Assembly: GCA_005888295.1 (NCBI GenBank)
Contig: VAWP01000049.1
Location: 1-33,833, forward strand
Reading direction: 5' to 3'
DNA: 33,833 bases
Source: Actinomycetota bacterium
GTDB taxonomy: Bacteria > Actinomycetota > Acidimicrobiia > Acidimicrobiales > AC-9
A program made the position numbers and the translations under genes. Under the pieces are notes generated by a model. It was given only the letters and a program-made list of their open reading frames with translations, was not told the origin of the DNA and searched no databases. Shown here in pieces: positions 9,601 to 18,691 of this stretch (positions are counted from its first letter, which is position 1; every line of letters starts with the position of its first letter).

Positions 9601-11530
9601 CACCGGCCCGAGCGTCCCGCTCGACGAGGTGGAGCCGGCCGCCGAGATCGCCAAACGCTTCTCCACCGGAGCCATGTCCCACGGCTCGCTCTCGGCCGAG
9701 GCCCACGAGACGCTCGCCGAGGCCATGAACCTGATCGGCGGGCGATCGAACTGCGGCGAGGGAGGCGAGGACCCGTTCCGCTACCTCACCCGAGGTCAAC
9801 CGGCCGGCGACAAGAACAGCCGCATCAAGCAGATCGCGTCGGGCCGGTTCGGCGTCACGCCCCAGTACTGCGCCTACGCCGACGAGCTCCAGATCAAGAT
9901 CGCCCAGGGTTCCAAGCCGGGCGAGGGTGGCCAGCTGCCCGGCCACAAGGTGTCCGAGGAGATCGCCCGCCTCCGCCACACCCAGCCGGGCGTGTCGCTC
10001 ATCTCACCCCCGCCCCACCACGACATCTACTCCATCGAGGACCTGGCCCAGCTCATCTTCGACCTCAAGCAGGTCAACCGGCACGCCGAGGTGTCGGTGA
10101 AGCTGGTCGCCTGCGACGGCGTGGGCACGGTCGCTGCCGGCGTGGTCAAGGCCCTCGCGGATGTGGTGCAGGTGAGCGGCTGCAACGGCGGCACGGGTGC
10201 GTCGCCCCTGTCGTCCATCAAGCACGCCGGCATGCCCTGGGAGACAGGCCTGGCCGAGACCCAGAGCGTGCTCATCGAGAACGGGCTGCGCGACCGCGTC
10301 CGCCTCCGGGTCGACGGTGGGTTCATGACCGGTCGCGACGTCCTCATCGCCGCGCTGCTCGGTGCCGACGAGTACTCCTTCGGCACCGCCGCCATGCTGG
10401 CCGAGGGCTGCATCATGCTCCGGGCCTGCCACCGCGACACGTGCAGCACCGGCATCGCCACCCAGCGCTCGAACCTCAGGGCGAAGTTCGCCGGCACCCC
10501 GGAGGGCGTCGCCGCCTACCTCCTCTTCGTGGCCGAGGAGGCACGGCGGCTCATGGCGTCCCTCGGCCTGCGCAGCTTCGACGAGGCGATCGGGCGGGTC
10601 GAGTGCCTGCGCCAGCGGGCCACCGGCGACGGGCGCATCGACACCGTCGACCTGCGTCCGCTGCTCGTTCCCCCGGCCGACCCGTCGGCGCCACGACGGT
10701 TCGTCGCCAGCGTCCCGATCCAGCGCCCACGCTCGGCGCTCGGCGACCGTCTCGAGGCCGACGCGTTCCGGACCGTCTGGGAGGGTCGTGACATCGAGCT
10801 CTCGTACCCCATCACCAACGGTGACCGGGCCGTGGGGGCGTCGCTCGGGGGGACCATCGCCCTCGAGTGGGGCGGGAGGGCGCCGCTCGGCACCGCGGTC
10901 GCCCGTTTCGAGGGAGCTGCCGGCCAGAGCTTCGGAGCCTTCCTCACCCACGGCATCGAGCTCGAGCTGCTGGGCGAGGCCAACGACTACGTCGGCAAGG
11001 CCATGGGGGGTGGACGGATCGTCATCCGCCCGCCGGACAACGACGCCGGCGACCCGGTGCTCGCCGGCAACACCTGCCTCTACGGTGCGACCGACGGCTG
11101 GGTGTTCATCGCCGGGTCGGCCGGTGAGCGCTTCGCCGTGCGCAACTCCGGGGCCACCGCGGTGGTCGAGGGGGCGGGCGACCACGCGTGTGAGTACATG
11201 ACCGGCGGCACCGTCGTGATCCTGGGTCCGGTCGGCTACAACCTGGGTGCGGGAATGACCGGTGGCGCCGCCTACGTCTGGGACCCGCGGGCGCTGCTCC
11301 CGGCCCGCCTCAACACGGCCCTGGTCGCCATCGGTCGCCCCGACTCCCAGCACGTCGACGAGCTCCGATGGCTCGTCGAGCGGCACCACGAGCTCACCGG
11401 CTCGGCCCGTGCGGCCTCGCTGCTCGGCAACTGGAGCGCCTTCACCGACGAGGTCTGGCTGGTGGCGCCGATCGACCGCATCGCAGGGATCACGACCCAG
11501 CAGGCCGGGCGCGTCGCGGCCAGCGCCTGA
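6665..11530 (+). CDS. gltB: Glutamate synthase large subunit
   Basis: RDACGIGFV N-terminal catalytic Cys, FSTNTLPTWERAQPFR, CHNGEINAI, GGEDPFRYL, GGTGASPLSSIKHAGMPWE, C-terminal GXGXG repeat domain; GTG 6665 with GAGGTGG upstream. Confidence 0.93.
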   Translation: MRPERDACGIGFVTDREGRASRDIVQTALTALACMTHRGAVAADALTADGSGLLAGIPGSIFGHGPSGAPHGVASLFVRGDDPRAAVEVAAAEEGIAVVDWRTPPTDEDHLGELARASRPEFLQAVLEAPQPDERAAYRLRRRIQATTSGTYVASCSFRTVAYKGLVAAPLLSRYYLDLADERFVSGLAVFHQRFSTNTLPTWERAQPFRTLCHNGEINAIAGNQNRMRARARLGTDEAGLGPEGLFRPLLDETEPDSGRIDSAVEVLVQGGRDIRHAVAMLVPEAWEGERDLDAAVLGFYRYHACLVEPWDGPAGLIFTDGAGVGAALDRNGLRPLRYTICEDGLVACCSEAGAVDLTGRGEVRRGRLGPGQMIFVEPGRGVFLDADCKARLAAAAPYARWAADGLVQLGPSRPVEDTPPTDELERRQLAHGYTVEEMRMVLKPMAADAKEPVFSMGDDTPLPNWAGRPRPIHHFLKQRFAQVTNPAIDHLRERLVMSLRTLIGPRSALLSERPEAAHLLELPSFFLTPSTLEQLRGPAAAPFRPATLDATFPVDDGAPGLRQAIGRLRDEAARLVAGGTGLLVISQDDVSTERAPIPSLLATGAVHHRLVSEGRRAATSIVVVADDARDTHNVACLLGYGADAICPRLALQSVAADADASEEGGAVSAAAQENYQAAVEDGVLKIMSKMGISTVDSYRGAQIFEIVGLAPEVVGTSFAGTPSPVGGLGWDELGDDVLARHAEAGFEAAVAGDGDGAAPGGRGARPAARDGDRAAKLQAAREAKAARQAGGDGAAEDKGADEKGAEDKARPGGGSEDKARPGGGSEDKARPGGGSEDKARPGGGSEDKEARAERLAARAKAAREAKAARQAEGTATARIPPRPAATNDDNGDDDEDVERPRRGGRSKLGNPGYYRDLKRGGEYHAHNKDVVDALNGMTAAHLLQQAIRGDREDVYVKFADLVNGRPPTELRDLLELVPTGPSVPLDEVEPAAEIAKRFSTGAMSHGSLSAEAHETLAEAMNLIGGRSNCGEGGEDPFRYLTRGQPAGDKNSRIKQIASGRFGVTPQYCAYADELQIKIAQGSKPGEGGQLPGHKVSEEIARLRHTQPGVSLISPPPHHDIYSIEDLAQLIFDLKQVNRHAEVSVKLVACDGVGTVAAGVVKALADVVQVSGCNGGTGASPLSSIKHAGMPWETGLAETQSVLIENGLRDRVRLRVDGGFMTGRDVLIAALLGADEYSFGTAAMLAEGCIMLRACHRDTCSTGIATQRSNLRAKFAGTPEGVAAYLLFVAEEARRLMASLGLRSFDEAIGRVECLRQRATGDGRIDTVDLRPLLVPPADPSAPRRFVASVPIQRPRSALGDRLEADAFRTVWEGRDIELSYPITNGDRAVGASLGGTIALEWGGRAPLGTAVARFEGAAGQSFGAFLTHGIELELLGEANDYVGKAMGGGRIVIRPPDNDAGDPVLAGNTCLYGATDGWVFIAGSAGERFAVRNSGATAVVEGAGDHACEYMTGGTVVILGPVGYNLGAGMTGGAAYVWDPRALLPARLNTALVAIGRPDSQHVDELRWLVERHHELTGSARAASLLGNWSAFTDEVWLVAPIDRIAGITTQQAGRVAASA
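9091..9210 (+). repeat. Four identical 30-bp tandem repeats inside gltB (encoding ARPGGGSEDK)
   Basis: GGCCCGCCCGGGAGGCGGGTCCGAGGACAA at 9091, 9121, 9151 and 9181. Confidence 0.97.
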
Positions 11531-12287
11531 CCGCCGCCGCGCCACCACCGGCCTGCGCCCGACCGGCCGACACAGCGTGGGCGCCCGCTTCGAGCTCGTC
11601 CAGGAGGGGCTCGAGCGCCGTCGGCTCGCCGCCGCTGCGATGAGCGAGGGCGCGGGCGAGCAACCAGTCCGCGAGCCAGGGGTTCCTGGGTAGGAGCGGC
11701 CCGTGCAGGTACGTGCCGACGGCGCCCTTCAACCGGCAGCCTTCCCACCCGCTCTCGCCGTCGTTGCCGTAGCCACAGACGACCCGGCCGAGCGGTCGCG
11801 CCCGGGGGTCGAGGAGGGTTCGACCGGCATGGTTCTCGAAGCCGGCCAGCGTGCGTCGCAACCCGGGCTCGACCTCGCACTCCAGCAGCACGTTGCCGAT
11901 CAGGCGCCCCTCCCCCGCCACGGTCTCGAGCGGCAAGAGCCCGACTCCTGGCATCTCCTCGCCGTGGAAGCCGCGGTAGCGCCGGCCCAGCAGCTGGTAC
12001 CCACCGCACACGGCGAGCAAAGCACATCCCTCCTCCACGGCGGCGATGAGCGGCTCTGCCTTGGAGGAGAGGTCGGCGGCGACGAGGAGCTGCTCCCTGT
12101 CCTGTCCGCCTCCGATGTAGAAGAGATCGTGCGCTCCGGCGACGATGCTGTCCGCCATCCCCAGCCCCGTGATCTCGAGCTCGTGGCCGCGCCACTCGGC
12201 TCGCCGACGGAGGACGGCCATGTTGCCCCGGTCGGCGTAGATGTTGAGGTAGTCGGGATACAGATGCGCGACACGGATCGTCGTCAC
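11490..12287 (-). CDS. gatD: Lipid II isoglutaminyl synthase, glutaminase subunit (GATase1)
   Basis: VAHLYPDYLNIYADRGNMAVL, ALLAVCGGYQLLG, FENHAGRT, GNDGESGWEG, GTYLHGPLLPRNP; start overlaps the murT stop. Confidence 0.9.
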   Translation of the reverse strand: MTTIRVAHLYPDYLNIYADRGNMAVLRRRAEWRGHELEITGLGMADSIVAGAHDLFYIGGGQDREQLLVAADLSSKAEPLIAAVEEGCALLAVCGGYQLLGRRYRGFHGEEMPGVGLLPLETVAGEGRLIGNVLLECEVEPGLRRTLAGFENHAGRTLLDPRARPLGRVVCGYGNDGESGWEGCRLKGAVGTYLHGPLLPRNPWLADWLLARALAHRSGGEPTALEPLLDELEAGAHAVSAGRAQAGGGAAAVRRWPRRARPAGS

Positions 12288-13660
12288 GCGGCCCGCTCCC
12301 AGTACGGCCGGACGAGTCCGCGTTGGGTCACCAGCCGCTGCAGGCCCAGCATCGCCGTGTAGGTGGGCAACACGACGAGCTCTCCGCCCTCGGGCGTGAG
12401 CTCCAGGCCCCGGTCGACGGCTCGGGCGAGGTCCGGGACGACCTCTATCGCCTGGGTGTCGAAGCCGGCGTACTTGGCCCGCAGCGCCAGCTCGGTGGCC
12501 CGATCGCCGCTGACCACCAGTCGCTCCAGGCCCTCGAAGAGCGGCTCGAAGTCGACGTCCCAGATCCACGAGACATCGCGCCCGTCGGCGATCCCGTCGT
12601 TGAGGGCCACGACAGCAAGCCGGGGCGCTCCGCCTTCGACGAGCGTGCGCACGACCTCGTTGGCACCGGCGGGGTTCTTGATCAACAGCAGCAACAGGCC
12701 CTTGGAGCCGACAGGGATGCGCTCGAAGCGGCCGAAGGCGGCAGTGAACCGACCCAGCCCCGCTGCGATCTCGTCGAGGGACGCGCCGAGCGCCTGGGCC
12801 AGGGTGCCGGCCGCCAGCGCGTTGTACACGTTGTAGAGGCCGGGCAGCCCCAAGTCGACCCGCCGGCTCCCGTCGGCCGTCACGAAGTCGAACACGACGC
12901 GGTCGAGGCCGTCGAGCTCGATCGCGCGGGCCGCCACGTCCAGCTTCGGCCGTGCGTGGCCACACGCAGGACATCGGTAGTCACCGAGATGCCCGACGTA
13001 CGCCGCCGCGTAGTCGTACGGCGTCCCGCAGCGCACGCAGTACTTCGAGTCGGCGGCGTGCTGAAGCCCGGAGCGGGCGAGCCGAGGATCATCGAGGCCG
13101 AACGTGGAGGCGGTCTCGCGACCGTGGGCGAGATCCCCGACTTGCGGGTCGTCGGCGTTGACCACGATCCGGGTCGCGGCGGGCAGCGCCGCCACCGCCC
13201 GACGCCAGCGGTCGGCCACGAGCTCCAGCTCCCCGTAGCGGTCGAGCTGGTCGCGGAAGAGATTGCCGAGGCTGATGGCACGCGGCCGGACCCGACGAAC
13301 GACCTCCGGCAGGGCGGCCTCGTCGACCTCGAACAGCCCCAGCTCGGCGCCCCGCGAGGTGAGCAGGGTGGACGCCACGCCCGACAGCAGGTTGGACCCC
13401 GCCCGGTTGTGGGCGAGCCTGGCGCGGCCTCGCAGGATCTCGGCCGCGATGGCCGTGGTGGTCGTCTTGCCGTTCGTGGCGGACACCACGGCCGCGCCGG
13501 CAGGGAGGGCGGCAGCGAGACGGTCGATCGCGCCAGGGTCGAGCTTGCAGAGCAACTTGCCCGGCACGGTCGTGCCGCCGCCTGCGCCAGCGAGGCGCGA
13601 CAGGGCTGCCACGACCTTGGCACCTGCGATGTCGACGACGAGCGGCAGCCGGAGGTGCAT
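12284..13660 (-). CDS. murT: Lipid II isoglutaminyl synthase, Mur ligase subunit
   Basis: ATNGKTTTT P-loop, Cys4 ribbon CVRCGTPYDY...CPACGHARPKL, C-terminal DUF1727-like NDGIADGRDVSWIWDVDFE. Confidence 0.9.
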   Translation of the reverse strand: MHLRLPLVVDIAGAKVVAALSRLAGAGGGTTVPGKLLCKLDPGAIDRLAAALPAGAAVVSATNGKTTTTAIAAEILRGRARLAHNRAGSNLLSGVASTLLTSRGAELGLFEVDEAALPEVVRRVRPRAISLGNLFRDQLDRYGELELVADRWRRAVAALPAATRIVVNADDPQVGDLAHGRETASTFGLDDPRLARSGLQHAADSKYCVRCGTPYDYAAAYVGHLGDYRCPACGHARPKLDVAARAIELDGLDRVVFDFVTADGSRRVDLGLPGLYNVYNALAAGTLAQALGASLDEIAAGLGRFTAAFGRFERIPVGSKGLLLLLIKNPAGANEVVRTLVEGGAPRLAVVALNDGIADGRDVSWIWDVDFEPLFEGLERLVVSGDRATELALRAKYAGFDTQAIEVVPDLARAVDRGLELTPEGGELVVLPTYTAMLGLQRLVTQRGLVRPYWERAA

Positions 13661-13697
13661 GGTCCGGGAGCGTACAGGCGCGTGATCCGAGGGCGCC

Positions 13698-15164
13698 CTA
13701 GATCTTGGTGGGAGCGCGCCGCGCCCCGCCGCGACCCCGCGCAGCAGCTGGCGCCCTCGGCTCCTGCTCCTGCTCGGCTGCCTCGTCGGCGTGACCCGCG
13801 GGCAGGGCGCGGGCGATCTCGTCGGCGGTCGGCTCCCGGGGCACGCGTGCCTCTGGGGGCAGCAGGTCGACGATGGCCGCCATGATGCGCTCGGTGTCGG
13901 CCTCGGCATCGACGAGGTCGAGGCGAACCGGTCGGCCCACGCGGGTCCGCACGGCGGGCGGATGCAGCACGTTGGTCACGTTGGGTATCCGGGACGAGCG
14001 CGGCCACACACCTTCGGTGCCCCAGAGCCCGATCGGGATCACGGGGGCGCCGCTCATTGCGGCCAGGCGAGCCGCTCCCGTCCTGCCTCGGAGCACGGGG
14101 TCGAAGAACTCCCGCCCACGGGGGATGGTCCCCTGGGGCTGGACGGCGACGAGCTCACCGGCCTCCAGCGCCCGGGCGGCCTCCCGGAGGGGCTGGTCGG
14201 AGCCGCTACCCCGCTCGACCCGTATGCCACCCATGGCCGTCGCCATGGGGCCGATCACGGGTGCATCGAACACTTCCTTCTTGCCGAGGTAACGGAATGG
14301 CCGCCCCGTGCGCAGCACGGTGAGGCCGAGCGCCACGACGTCGAAGTAGCTGCGGTGGTTGGCCACCAGCACCGCCGGACCGCGAGCGGGAATGTGGCCG
14401 ACGTCGCCGATGTCCAACCGGACGAAGGGCAACAGCTGGGGCTGGACGATCAGCCGGACGAGATCGAGGGGCTCCATGCCCAACACCTTCGGCACCCCCG
14501 GTGGCACGTCGAGGTGGAGCACCGGCCAGCGCTGCAGCACGGCGAGCGGCAGCAACCGGAAATCCGGGTTCACGGCGCGGGGATGACCGACGGCCGACAG
14601 CAGGGGGAGGTCGTACACGCTGTCCGTGTAGGCGAAGCAGTCGTCGAGAGACACCCCGGCTCGGCGCGCCCAGCGGCGAACGGCACCGAGCTTGCCACGT
14701 GCCCACACGAAGCCGTCGACGAGGCGCCCGTTGTACACGCCGTCATGCTCGGCATACCGCGTGGCGACCACGTCGTCGAAGCCCAGGCGCTCGGCCAGCG
14801 GCGCCACCAGGTCGTAGGGCGTCGTCGTGGCCATGACCAGGGCATGACCGGCACTGCGGTGGTCGGCCAGCAGGGGCCGGGCGTACGGGCTGACGAGGGG
14901 CTCGAGCCGCTCGGCGGCCGCCTTGCCGGCCTGGCGGACCGTGGCGGCCGGCCATCCCCGCGCCATCAGGACCATGCCCCTCGTCAGGGCCATGGACGGC
15001 AGCGTCTCGCCCATCAGGCTGTAGATCCCGAACAACAGCGCTTCCCCCGGCAGCCGGCGTCCCCCGGTCAGACCGGCCTCGCCGACGGCCTCGTTGATCG
15101 CCGGTCCGCTCGGGCCCTTGAGGAGCGTGCGATCCAGATCGAAGAAGGCGGCTCCCGAGCTCAT
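13698..15164 (-). CDS. HAD-IB hydrolase fused to PlsC-type lysophospholipid acyltransferase
   Basis: FFDLDRTLL HAD motif, TDSVYDLPLL; then NHRSYFD (HX4D) acyltransferase motif. Confidence 0.87.
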   Translation of the reverse strand: MSSGAAFFDLDRTLLKGPSGPAINEAVGEAGLTGGRRLPGEALLFGIYSLMGETLPSMALTRGMVLMARGWPAATVRQAGKAAAERLEPLVSPYARPLLADHRSAGHALVMATTTPYDLVAPLAERLGFDDVVATRYAEHDGVYNGRLVDGFVWARGKLGAVRRWARRAGVSLDDCFAYTDSVYDLPLLSAVGHPRAVNPDFRLLPLAVLQRWPVLHLDVPPGVPKVLGMEPLDLVRLIVQPQLLPFVRLDIGDVGHIPARGPAVLVANHRSYFDVVALGLTVLRTGRPFRYLGKKEVFDAPVIGPMATAMGGIRVERGSGSDQPLREAARALEAGELVAVQPQGTIPRGREFFDPVLRGRTGAARLAAMSGAPVIPIGLWGTEGVWPRSSRIPNVTNVLHPPAVRTRVGRPVRLDLVDAEADTERIMAAIVDLLPPEARVPREPTADEIARALPAGHADEAAEQEQEPRAPAAARGRGGARRAPTKI

Positions 15165-15200
15165 GCGGCTCACGCTACCCCGCGTCCCCCATAGCGCGGC

Positions 15201-15233
15201 GAAGGGACCGGCCGGGGGGTAGCCGGTCCCTTC
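15201..15233. other. Perfect 12-bp inverted repeat in divergent intergenic region
   Basis: GAAGGGACCGGC - 9 nt - GCCGGTCCCTTC. Confidence 0.7.
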
Positions 15234-15329
15234 ACTCAGATCCCCAGAGGAACCGGGAGGGGGGAATCGCGGGCCCTCTGTGGTCTTGGCCAATTATCGA
15301 CGGAGCCGCACCATCTGTCCAACAGTTAT

Positions 15330-15347
15330 TGATGATATGTGTCATCA
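15330..15347. promoter_or_regulatory. Candidate operator dyad immediately upstream of the LysR gene
   Basis: TGATGA-TATGTG-TCATCA, ending 9 nt before the ATG. Confidence 0.5.
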
Positions 15348-15356
15348 TTACAAGCG

Positions 15357-16286
15357 ATGGACCTCCGTCAGCTGAACGCCCTGCTGGCCGTGGCCGACCA
15401 GGGCAGCTTCACGGCCGCCGCTGACGCCCTCGCCACCGTCCAGTCCAACGTGTCGGCCCACATCGCCAGGCTGGAGCGCGAGATCGGCTCCGTGCTGGTC
15501 GACCGTTCCACCGGCCAGCTCACCGAGGAGGGCGAGGCCGTCGCCGCCCGCGCCCGGCGCGTGAGCGTCGAGCTCGAGGCGGTGCTCGGCGACCTGGCCG
15601 CGCTCCGCGACGAGGTGGCGGGGACCGTCCGCATCGGCATGGTCGGTACCACCGCCCGCTGGCTCGCCCCCCACCTCCTCGAGACCGCGGCGGCGCGGCA
15701 CCCCAAGCTCCATCTGGTCGTCGTCGACGGCATCTCCACCTCACTGGAGCCCCAGCTGGCCACCGGCCAGCTGGACCTGGCCGTCGTCAACCCGCCCGCT
15801 CCCAGCGCCGACCTCAGCTTCACCCCCTTGTTCGACGAGGACCTGGTCCTGGTCGTCCCGGCCGACGATCCCCTGGCCACGCGCGGCCCGCTCGAGCTCG
15901 CCGAGCTGGCCGGGCTCGAGCTCCTGCTGCCGCTGCCCGGGACGTCGTTCCGCGACGAGCTCGATCAGGCCGCCCGACCTCGGGGGATCACTCTCACCCC
16001 TCGGGCCGAGCTCGACGGGGTACGGCTCATCGCCTCGCTCACCTTCGACGGGTACGGGCCGGCGATCCTCCCTGCCACCGCCGTGCCGGAGTATCTCCGG
16101 CAGGAGTGGCGGCTGGTGCAGGTCTCTGGGATCCCGCGACGACGAATCGGCGTGGCCCAGCGGAGCCGGGGCCTGCCGTCGGCTCCAGCCCGGGCGCTGT
16201 TGGCGATCCTGCACGACGTCGTGACCGAGGCCGACAACACCCCCGACGAGCTGCACGTCGTGCCCGATCTGCTCCCCGGCCGGTAG
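15357..16286 (+). CDS. LysR family transcriptional regulator
   Basis: MDLRQLNALLAVADQGSFTAAADALATVQSNVSAHIARLEREIG wHTH plus LysR substrate domain. Confidence 0.9.
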   Translation: MDLRQLNALLAVADQGSFTAAADALATVQSNVSAHIARLEREIGSVLVDRSTGQLTEEGEAVAARARRVSVELEAVLGDLAALRDEVAGTVRIGMVGTTARWLAPHLLETAAARHPKLHLVVVDGISTSLEPQLATGQLDLAVVNPPAPSADLSFTPLFDEDLVLVVPADDPLATRGPLELAELAGLELLLPLPGTSFRDELDQAARPRGITLTPRAELDGVRLIASLTFDGYGPAILPATAVPEYLRQEWRLVQVSGIPRRRIGVAQRSRGLPSAPARALLAILHDVVTEADNTPDELHVVPDLLPGR

Positions 16287-16348
16287 TGCCGTATGGTTGG
16301 CGCAACCCGCCCGCCCCCGCCGGTGGGGAGCAGAACCAGGGAAGAGGG

Positions 16349-18202
16349 GTGACGGGCGTGAAGGGGGGTAGCCGGACCGGGCGTCAGCAAGCGGTCTCGC
16401 GTCGACTGGCCTTCCTCCTCGCCGCGAGCCAGTCGGTGGCGGCCCGCCTCGACGAGGACGACGCCCTGGATGCCTTCGCCCGCATCGCCGTCACGGCGAT
16501 GGCCGACTTGTGCATCATCGACGTGCGCGACGTCGACGGTGGCCTCCGCCGGGCTGCCGTCGCACACGCGGACCGCGACGTCGAGGCGTCGGTACGTGAG
16601 GCATTGCGCCGGTGGCCACCTGATCCGACGGGACGGCACCCGGCAGCCGAGGCGCTGCGTACCGGACAGACGCAGCGAGCCGATGAGCTGCCCCCGGGGC
16701 TGCTCGACACGCCGACACCTGACCCGGACGCGGCCCGGCTCCTGCCGGAGCTGGGTCTCTGCTCGTACCTCGCCGTGCCCCTGACCGCTCGGGGTCACAC
16801 GCTCGGGACCGTCCTGCTCTCCGGCACCACCGGGCGGGCGTTCGGTCCCGACGACGTCGACGTCGCCGAGGACGTCGCCCAACTGGCCGCGTTGGCTGTC
16901 GACAACGCGCGCCTCGTCGCCGACGAGCGAGCAGCGCGGGAAGGAGCCGAGGCGGCCCGAGCCCGGGTCTCCCTCCTGGCCGAGGCGACGAGCGTGCTCA
17001 CCGAGACGCTCGACCCCAACGCAGCCCTCGAGCGTCTCGCCGAACTGCTCGTGCCGGGTCTGGCCGACTGGTGCCGGGTCGACCTGTGCGACGAGGAGAT
17101 CGGCGTACGGCGCGCGGCGATGACCCACGTCGATCCGGCGACCGCGGCCGCGGTGAGCGCCGTCGAAGAGGGCGTGCCGGTCGATCCGACCGGTGACGCG
17201 CCCGTGGCCCGGGTGCTGCGAAGCGGACGCCCCCTCCTGCTCGCGGAGACGAGCGACGACGTCCTCGTGGCCAGCGCCCGCACCCAGGACCAGCTCGACG
17301 TCTACCGGTCTCTCGGTCTGCGCTCGCTCCTCGTCGTACCGCTCGTCGCCCGGGGGGACGTGCTCGGCACCCTGACGCTCGGCTCGGCGGTCTCCGGACG
17401 TCGCTTCGACGACGACGATGTGGCCCTCGGTCGCGACCTGGGTCGGCGGGCGGGACTGGCCATCGACAACGCTCGCATGTACCAACAGGAGCATCGGACC
17501 GCGGCGGTCCTCCAGCGGGCGCTGCTGCCCAGGCACCTGTCCACCGTCCCGGGCCTGGCCCTGGCCGCCCGCTACCTGCCGGCCACGACCGGCGCCGAGG
17601 TCGGGGGGGACTGGTACGACGTCCTGGCCCTGGCCGACGGTCGGGTCGGGCTGGTCATCGGGGACGTGGTGGGCCATGACATCGAAGCCGCCGGCGTGAT
17701 GGGGACCCTGCGCCATGCCCTGCGGGCCTACGCCTGGATCGATGGCCGTCCCGCGTCGGTGATCCGTCGAGTCGACGAGCTCGCCCTCGGACCGGAGCCC
17801 TGCGCGCTGGCCACGCTCATCTACGCCACCTACGACCCTTCCCGGCACACCCTGGCGTGGAGCAGCGCCGGGCATCCTCCCCCGCTCGTCGTGCGCCCGG
17901 GATCGGGGGCGGAGTACCTGCTCGGCGCCAACTCGACACTCGTCGGCGTCGGACCGGACGTCGAGCGCACCCAGCGGGAGGTGACCCTGGACGTCGGCGC
18001 GACGGTGGTGCTCTACACCGACGGCCTCGTCGAGACGAGGGAGAGCTCCCTGACCGACGGGTTGGACCGCCTGGCGGCCCTGGCCGAGAGCGGGTCCTCC
18101 GAGGCACCCGACGACCTCGTCGACCGGCTCCTGGCCGACGTGCTGGCTGCCGAGCAGCGCAAGGACGACGTCGCCATCCTGGTGGCGAAGGTCGTCAACT
18201 GA
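16349..18202 (+). CDS. GAF-GAF-SpoIIE (PP2C-type) serine phosphatase
   Basis: Two GAF-like blocks then LQRALLPRHL...GAEVGGDWYDVLAL...GDVVGHDIEAA...LYTDGLVE...KDDVAILVAKV. Confidence 0.88.
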   Translation: MTGVKGGSRTGRQQAVSRRLAFLLAASQSVAARLDEDDALDAFARIAVTAMADLCIIDVRDVDGGLRRAAVAHADRDVEASVREALRRWPPDPTGRHPAAEALRTGQTQRADELPPGLLDTPTPDPDAARLLPELGLCSYLAVPLTARGHTLGTVLLSGTTGRAFGPDDVDVAEDVAQLAALAVDNARLVADERAAREGAEAARARVSLLAEATSVLTETLDPNAALERLAELLVPGLADWCRVDLCDEEIGVRRAAMTHVDPATAAAVSAVEEGVPVDPTGDAPVARVLRSGRPLLLAETSDDVLVASARTQDQLDVYRSLGLRSLLVVPLVARGDVLGTLTLGSAVSGRRFDDDDVALGRDLGRRAGLAIDNARMYQQEHRTAAVLQRALLPRHLSTVPGLALAARYLPATTGAEVGGDWYDVLALADGRVGLVIGDVVGHDIEAAGVMGTLRHALRAYAWIDGRPASVIRRVDELALGPEPCALATLIYATYDPSRHTLAWSSAGHPPPLVVRPGSGAEYLLGANSTLVGVGPDVERTQREVTLDVGATVVLYTDGLVETRESSLTDGLDRLAALAESGSSEAPDDLVDRLLADVLAAEQRKDDVAILVAKVVN

Positions 18203-18250
18203 CCCGGCATTACCAGGCTCACCGGCTTGGAACGCCGGGCTGGCGGGTAG

Positions 18251-18691
18251 ATGGTCCCCATCGAGCAGAGCACCACGCTGGCCCCCGACCCGTCGAGCGC
18301 CGCCGAGGCGCGGCGGTTCGTGCGTTCCGCCTTGGCCGAGTGGGGCGCGTCCCGCCTGGACGACGTCGCCACCCTGCTCGTCACCGAGCTGGTGACCAAC
18401 GCCGTCCTGCACACCCGCTCGGGTCCGGAGGTCACCGCCCGCATGGCCGGGCGTCGGCTGCGGGTGGAGGTTGCTGACGACAACCCGGCGCCACCCGTGC
18501 GTCAGCACTACAGCCCGAGGGCGGGCACCGGACGGGGGTTGGTCCTGGTGAACGAGCTGGCGTCGGCGTGGGGCACCGAGCCGGCGCGCAGGGGCAAGAT
18601 CGTGTGGTTCGAGCTGGAGTCCGGCTCCGGGGCGGAGCAGCTCGAGCCGGTCGGTCATCGTCTGGCCCCTGCCCACGAGGGAGACCGGTGA
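18251..18691 (+). CDS. RsbW-like ATP-binding (HATPase_c) anti-sigma/serine kinase family protein
   Basis: LLVTELVTNAVLHT N-box, GTGRGLVLVNELASAWG G-box. Confidence 0.85.
   Translation: MVPIEQSTTLAPDPSSAAEARRFVRSALAEWGASRLDDVATLLVTELVTNAVLHTRSGPEVTARMAGRRLRVEVADDNPAPPVRQHYSPRAGTGRGLVLVNELASAWGTEPARRGKIVWFELESGSGAEQLEPVGHRLAPAHEGDR

Noticed and set aside
15965-18676. 903-aa minus-strand ORF opposite SpoIIE/HATPase genes
   Set aside because: Shadow ORF; the plus-strand frames carry clear family motifs.
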